From assembly GCA_002773985.1 (NCBI GenBank), contig PEZW01000028.1, positions 1 to 41,519 on the forward strand: 41,519 nt of DNA, in the 5' to 3' direction. Origin of the DNA: Candidatus Berkelbacteria bacterium CG10_big_fil_rev_8_21_14_0_10_43_13 (lineage in GTDB: Bacteria > Patescibacteriota > UBA1384 > XYA2-FULL-43-10 > 1-14-0-10-43-13). The first letter of the stretch is position 1, and each line of letters begins with the position of its first letter. This document shows positions 38,052-41,519 of this stretch, one piece after another. The notes under the pieces were generated by a model. That model worked only from the letters and a program-made list of their open reading frames with translations, ran no database searches and had not been told where the DNA came from. The position numbers were made by a program, and so were the translations under genes.

Positions 38052-39251
38052 CTATATACTCAATACTGAATTATAAACTTCCAGCGTCTGCTTAGCCGTT
38101 TCGGCCCAGTCATATTTCTTGACCTGCTCTAGGCCAGACTTAATCAACTTTTGTCGTAGGCTGTGGTCAGAGATTATTTTTTTGATCGCACCAGTGATGT
38201 CGTCAACATTTAACGGGTCGAAATAAAGTGCGGCGTCACCCAGAATTTCCGGCATACAGGAAACTTTTGACGAGATGACCGGCGTGCCACAGGCCATTGC
38301 TTCAAGCGGCGGCCAGCCGAAACCTTCGGCTAGCGATGGTATCACGTAAGCAATCGCTCCGGCATAAATAGCGGCCAATTCGTCGTCAGAGCCAACTGGA
38401 CCAGAAGTCACAATTGCTTCATTGCTCCATTGCTTCATTGCTCGGCTGTTAATTCGAGCAATTTCTTTTAGAAGCGTTTTTTCTTTTCTGTCAATTTTGC
38501 CAACTAAAACTAACTGGACAAATTTTTCATTTTCAAAAACGTACTTCTCGTAAGCCGCAAGTAAACGCGATAAATTCTTGTGTGACTTCCAAGCACCAAC
38601 ATAGAGAAGATAATCATTTTCAATTTTATTTTTCTGGCAAAACTTGTCGAGAAGTTCTCGGTGGCTCTTGGCTGTGATATTAAATTTAGAATGATCAATG
38701 CCATGATAGATAAGATTAATCTTTTCCTCGCGACCTCGCAAAGTGTAAATTATTTCTCGTTTTGTTTCCTCCGAAGCAGTGATAATCGCCGCCGAATCTC
38801 GCGCGGCCGATTTTAGCACGGGCAAGAATGCTGCTCTTTTGACGAAATTTGCCTTGGCATGATTTAGCAATATCAGATCATGAATCGTCACGACAAATTT
38901 GCCCCGATAACGAATCGGGTGATTGAATTGAGGAAAATGAACAAGATCATAGTGTTCTTTTTTAAGAAATTTCAACAGACCAACTTGTTCGTTTAGCGAG
39001 TAATGCTTAATATCCAAAACTTTGATTTGTAAATTTCTAATTTCTAATTCCGAATTTCTAATTAAATTCCCAAGTTCCAATTTTTTAATGTCAAAACTTC
39101 CGCCGCAAGCATCTACTCCGGCAGGGCGAATTAGCAAGGTGTAACTATTTTTTTTGTCCAATTCCAAAATGTGTGACAGTAATTCTAGTGTGTACCGTCC
39201 GATCGACTCCCCAACCCCAACGAAACGACCATCAATTAAGATTCTACTCAT
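38052..39251 (-). CDS. Glycosyltransferase family 4 (GT-B) protein
   Basis: FVVTIHDLILL, LLYVGAWKSHKNLSRLLAAYE, VIPSLAEGFGWPPLEAMACGTPVISSKVSCMPEILGDAALYFDP. Confidence 0.95.
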   Translation of the reverse strand: MSRILIDGRFVGVGESIGRYTLELLSHILELDKKNSYTLLIRPAGVDACGGSFDIKKLELGNLIRNSELEIRNLQIKVLDIKHYSLNEQVGLLKFLKKEHYDLVHFPQFNHPIRYRGKFVVTIHDLILLNHAKANFVKRAAFLPVLKSAARDSAAIITASEETKREIIYTLRGREEKINLIYHGIDHSKFNITAKSHRELLDKFCQKNKIENDYLLYVGAWKSHKNLSRLLAAYEKYVFENEKFVQLVLVGKIDRKEKTLLKEIARINSRAMKQWSNEAIVTSGPVGSDDELAAIYAGAIAYVIPSLAEGFGWPPLEAMACGTPVISSKVSCMPEILGDAALYFDPLNVDDITGAIKKIISDHSLRQKLIKSGLEQVKKYDWAETAKQTLEVYNSVLSI

Positions 39252-40461
39252 CTTTTTTTCCTAAATTAGCACCAATCAGTGCAAACAATGTCCAGCTGGT
39301 CGCTGGGCTATCAGCAAAGGTGTGAAGAAATATTGCCGCGATCGACACTGCGATCAACCCGTAAGCCAGACCAGTATTTTTCTTTATCATATCGAGAAAC
39401 AAAACCACTATCAACCAAAGCCAACAAACTAAACCAATGACTCCAATCTCAAGTAAAATTTGCAGGTACCATGACTCGGAGATAAGACCGTCGTGATATT
39501 TCAGCACTAGCGGTCCAGCCGAACTCAGCCCTGAACCAAAAAGTAATTTGACCGGCTGGCGGAGACGTTTTTTCATCTCTGTCAGAGTCGTTGTCGCAGC
39601 AATTTCGTGGCTGACTTGCGATGTATCATGAGTCAAAATTGATGCCGTGGCACTGCCGCCGCTGACCGTTTTGACAGATAAAATAGGGATTAGCATCACA
39701 ATAATTGAGATAAAAATTATTTTAAACCGAACCGACCAACTTTTAAAAACAAAAATCAGTGTGAGCAAGACAATCACTGCCAAGCCGATCCAAGCCGCCC
39801 GAGAATAAGCGAAGCCGAGACCAAGAATTATGATCATGTAATACAAATAATCAGTCCAGTTAAATTTCTTTGCTCGAGCAATTCTTACCAAAACTAGGCC
39901 AGCCGCCAACAAAAGATAATTAGAGAGTTGGCTTGGTCCGTTAAAAATCGAGTCACTTCGTGGCGTCAGGCCGACAAAGTAGTTGCCGAAACCAAAATCA
40001 GGCGAGAAATTCAACAATTTCTGCCAGTAATGAACCGGCAGAAAACGTTCGACAATTGCCCAGGCTGAAATCAACCCAGCCAGAACTAAATAGATTTTAA
40101 TTAGACTCTGCGATAATTTTTCCGGTAAATCAGAGGCGATAAACAGTGTTAGCAGAAAAAACAAATCAAAGCGGAAACCCTCGATACCGCGACCCGCACT
40201 CTTGGACAAGAAGACGGCAGAGATCAGACCAAAAACGATTAAAATCAGGGCGATCACCCGGCCGCTTGAAAGATGTTTTTTGATACGAACCAGAAAAAAC
40301 AAAAGTATGAAAAATTCATACCAATGCGCTAGCCAGAAGGAAGTTCCAGCACTAAAATGGCAGACATTAAATAAAAATTCTTGTGCAAAGACCTGAAATG
40401 GCAAATAGACTATTAGTATCGCAAGAAATATAAAAACAAATTTTTGCCAATTCTTTTTCAT
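39244..40461 (-). CDS. O-antigen ligase-like polytopic membrane protein
   Basis: Multi-TM; NGPSQLSNYLLL, YSRAAWIGL, extracytoplasmic loop with LFGSGLSSAGP, WYLQILLEIGVIGL. Confidence 0.85.
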   Translation of the reverse strand: MKKNWQKFVFIFLAILIVYLPFQVFAQEFLFNVCHFSAGTSFWLAHWYEFFILLFFLVRIKKHLSSGRVIALILIVFGLISAVFLSKSAGRGIEGFRFDLFFLLTLFIASDLPEKLSQSLIKIYLVLAGLISAWAIVERFLPVHYWQKLLNFSPDFGFGNYFVGLTPRSDSIFNGPSQLSNYLLLAAGLVLVRIARAKKFNWTDYLYYMIIILGLGFAYSRAAWIGLAVIVLLTLIFVFKSWSVRFKIIFISIIVMLIPILSVKTVSGGSATASILTHDTSQVSHEIAATTTLTEMKKRLRQPVKLLFGSGLSSAGPLVLKYHDGLISESWYLQILLEIGVIGLVCWLWLIVVLFLDMIKKNTGLAYGLIAVSIAAIFLHTFADSPATSWTLFALIGANLGKKDE

Positions 40462-41516
40462 TCTAATTGCTCCTCATTACTATCGGCTGAACCAAGGATT
40501 AATAGAAACGTATAGACGGCAACTTGACCGGTATATAAACTGATAAAAAGACCGGCGACAAGAAAAGCTGGAACTAGCAGACGAGCCGTCCGAAATGTCG
40601 GATTGTCTGACGGTGCTACTACAATTTTGCGCCACAACAGAACTATAATACTTATAAAAAGCAAAAGGCCGATCAAACCAAACTCCTCAAATGTATCTAG
40701 GTAGGTACTTTCTGTCCAGTAATTTGGCCCATCATCAAGTCGATTTTGTGTCGTCGGCCCGGCATCACCAGCACCACGACCAAGCAAGCCGATGTCATGT
40801 CTGGTCTGCCAAATTCGTTTATACTCAGCAAATCGTTCATTTGTCGAAACTCCATGAGTGACAATTTGATTGACTGTCGCCGATTTTCGCGCCAGAACAA
40901 AAATCCCGGCACAAACGATCAATAATATTGCTATAAGTTGTGCAACTTTTGTCACCCTAAATTTGTAACGCGAAACGAGGGCGACAAAAGAAAGCACTAC
41001 CAGCCCAATCCAGACACTTCTCGAAAAAGTCAGTATAGCAATTAAAAAATAAACCCAGATCAACCATTTTGGTGTTTTTAATTCTTTGCCCCAAGATAAG
41101 ACAATTGTGATTAAAACAAGGAGATATAGTCCGAAAGCGTTTGGTCCAGCCAAGACTGATTGGAGCCGATGCAGATTGGCCGCACCGACAAAATGATCAG
41201 CTGAGAGTGTCCCCTGACTCGAGATCGCCGTCACTAGTGGTAGCTTGACACCGATTAGTTCCGGTATGGATAGAGTGACGATGAACACACTGACCCAGAT
41301 AACACTTTTGAAAATGGATTTTTTTTCTGATTGGGTAAAATTAGCCAAACTCAAAGTTAGGAGAAAAAGCATCGGTACGGCTGAAAAACGAACGCCACGA
41401 AGCCACTGCAAGGTGCTTGCCTCGCTCCAGAAATATGATAAAAGAATCCAAAATATATAGACAATAATTAGAAAAATCGGTAATGATTTTATTTTTTGCA
41501 AATTCACCCGAGGCAA
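40458..41516 (-). CDS. O-antigen ligase-like polytopic membrane protein (probably continues past window end)
   Basis: AGPNAFGLYLLVL, FSRSVWIGL, LLGRGAGDAGPTTQ, STYLDTFEEFGLIGLLLF. Confidence 0.85.
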   Translation of the reverse strand: MPRVNLQKIKSLPIFLIIVYIFWILLSYFWSEASTLQWLRGVRFSAVPMLFLLTLSLANFTQSEKKSIFKSVIWVSVFIVTLSIPELIGVKLPLVTAISSQGTLSADHFVGAANLHRLQSVLAGPNAFGLYLLVLITIVLSWGKELKTPKWLIWVYFLIAILTFSRSVWIGLVVLSFVALVSRYKFRVTKVAQLIAILLIVCAGIFVLARKSATVNQIVTHGVSTNERFAEYKRIWQTRHDIGLLGRGAGDAGPTTQNRLDDGPNYWTESTYLDTFEEFGLIGLLLFISIIVLLWRKIVVAPSDNPTFRTARLLVPAFLVAGLFISLYTGQVAVYTFLLILGSADSNEEQLE

Positions 41517-41519
41517 AAC

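Overview
The window reads as a bacterial chromosome segment, probably Patescibacteria/CPR (inferred from gene style and intergenic repeats, not proven). Housekeeping genes: SDR oxidoreductase, CaCA antiporter, ppsA, recA-hypothetical-recX, RodZ-like protein, ftsK, rnj, family-4 UDG, 2-hydroxyacid dehydrogenase, ychF, rpsF-ssb-rpsR, efp, PRC-barrel protein, groES-groEL, four-helix-bundle protein, pyrG, P-type ATPase, VanW protein, hppA, GT4 glycosyltransferase and two O-antigen-ligase-like proteins. No rRNA, tRNA or CRISPR array was recognised. The main unusual signals are: (1) a tandem pair of stand-alone proteins (25431-26042 and about 26250-26873) that align along their length with the IMP-cyclohydrolase (MGS-like) half of PurH but have lost most catalytic motifs, the second apparently starting at AUU; (2) a ychF gene flanked on both sides by remnants of the 5' and 3' ends of a second, diverged ychF, and itself carrying an in-frame intergenic-type repeat (VIPAKAGIQ); (3) GC-richer orphan cassettes between housekeeping operons, including a run of five tiny membrane proteins and a Cys-rich mini-protein, with strong SDs, terminal hairpins and, where visible, their own promoters; (4) three 46-54 bp near-perfect palindromes with a CGRTCG centre; (5) several families of degenerate word-array repeats between genes, two of which also lie inside a glycosyltransferase CDS; (6) a frameshifted HEXXH protein with an A AAA AAG slippery site.
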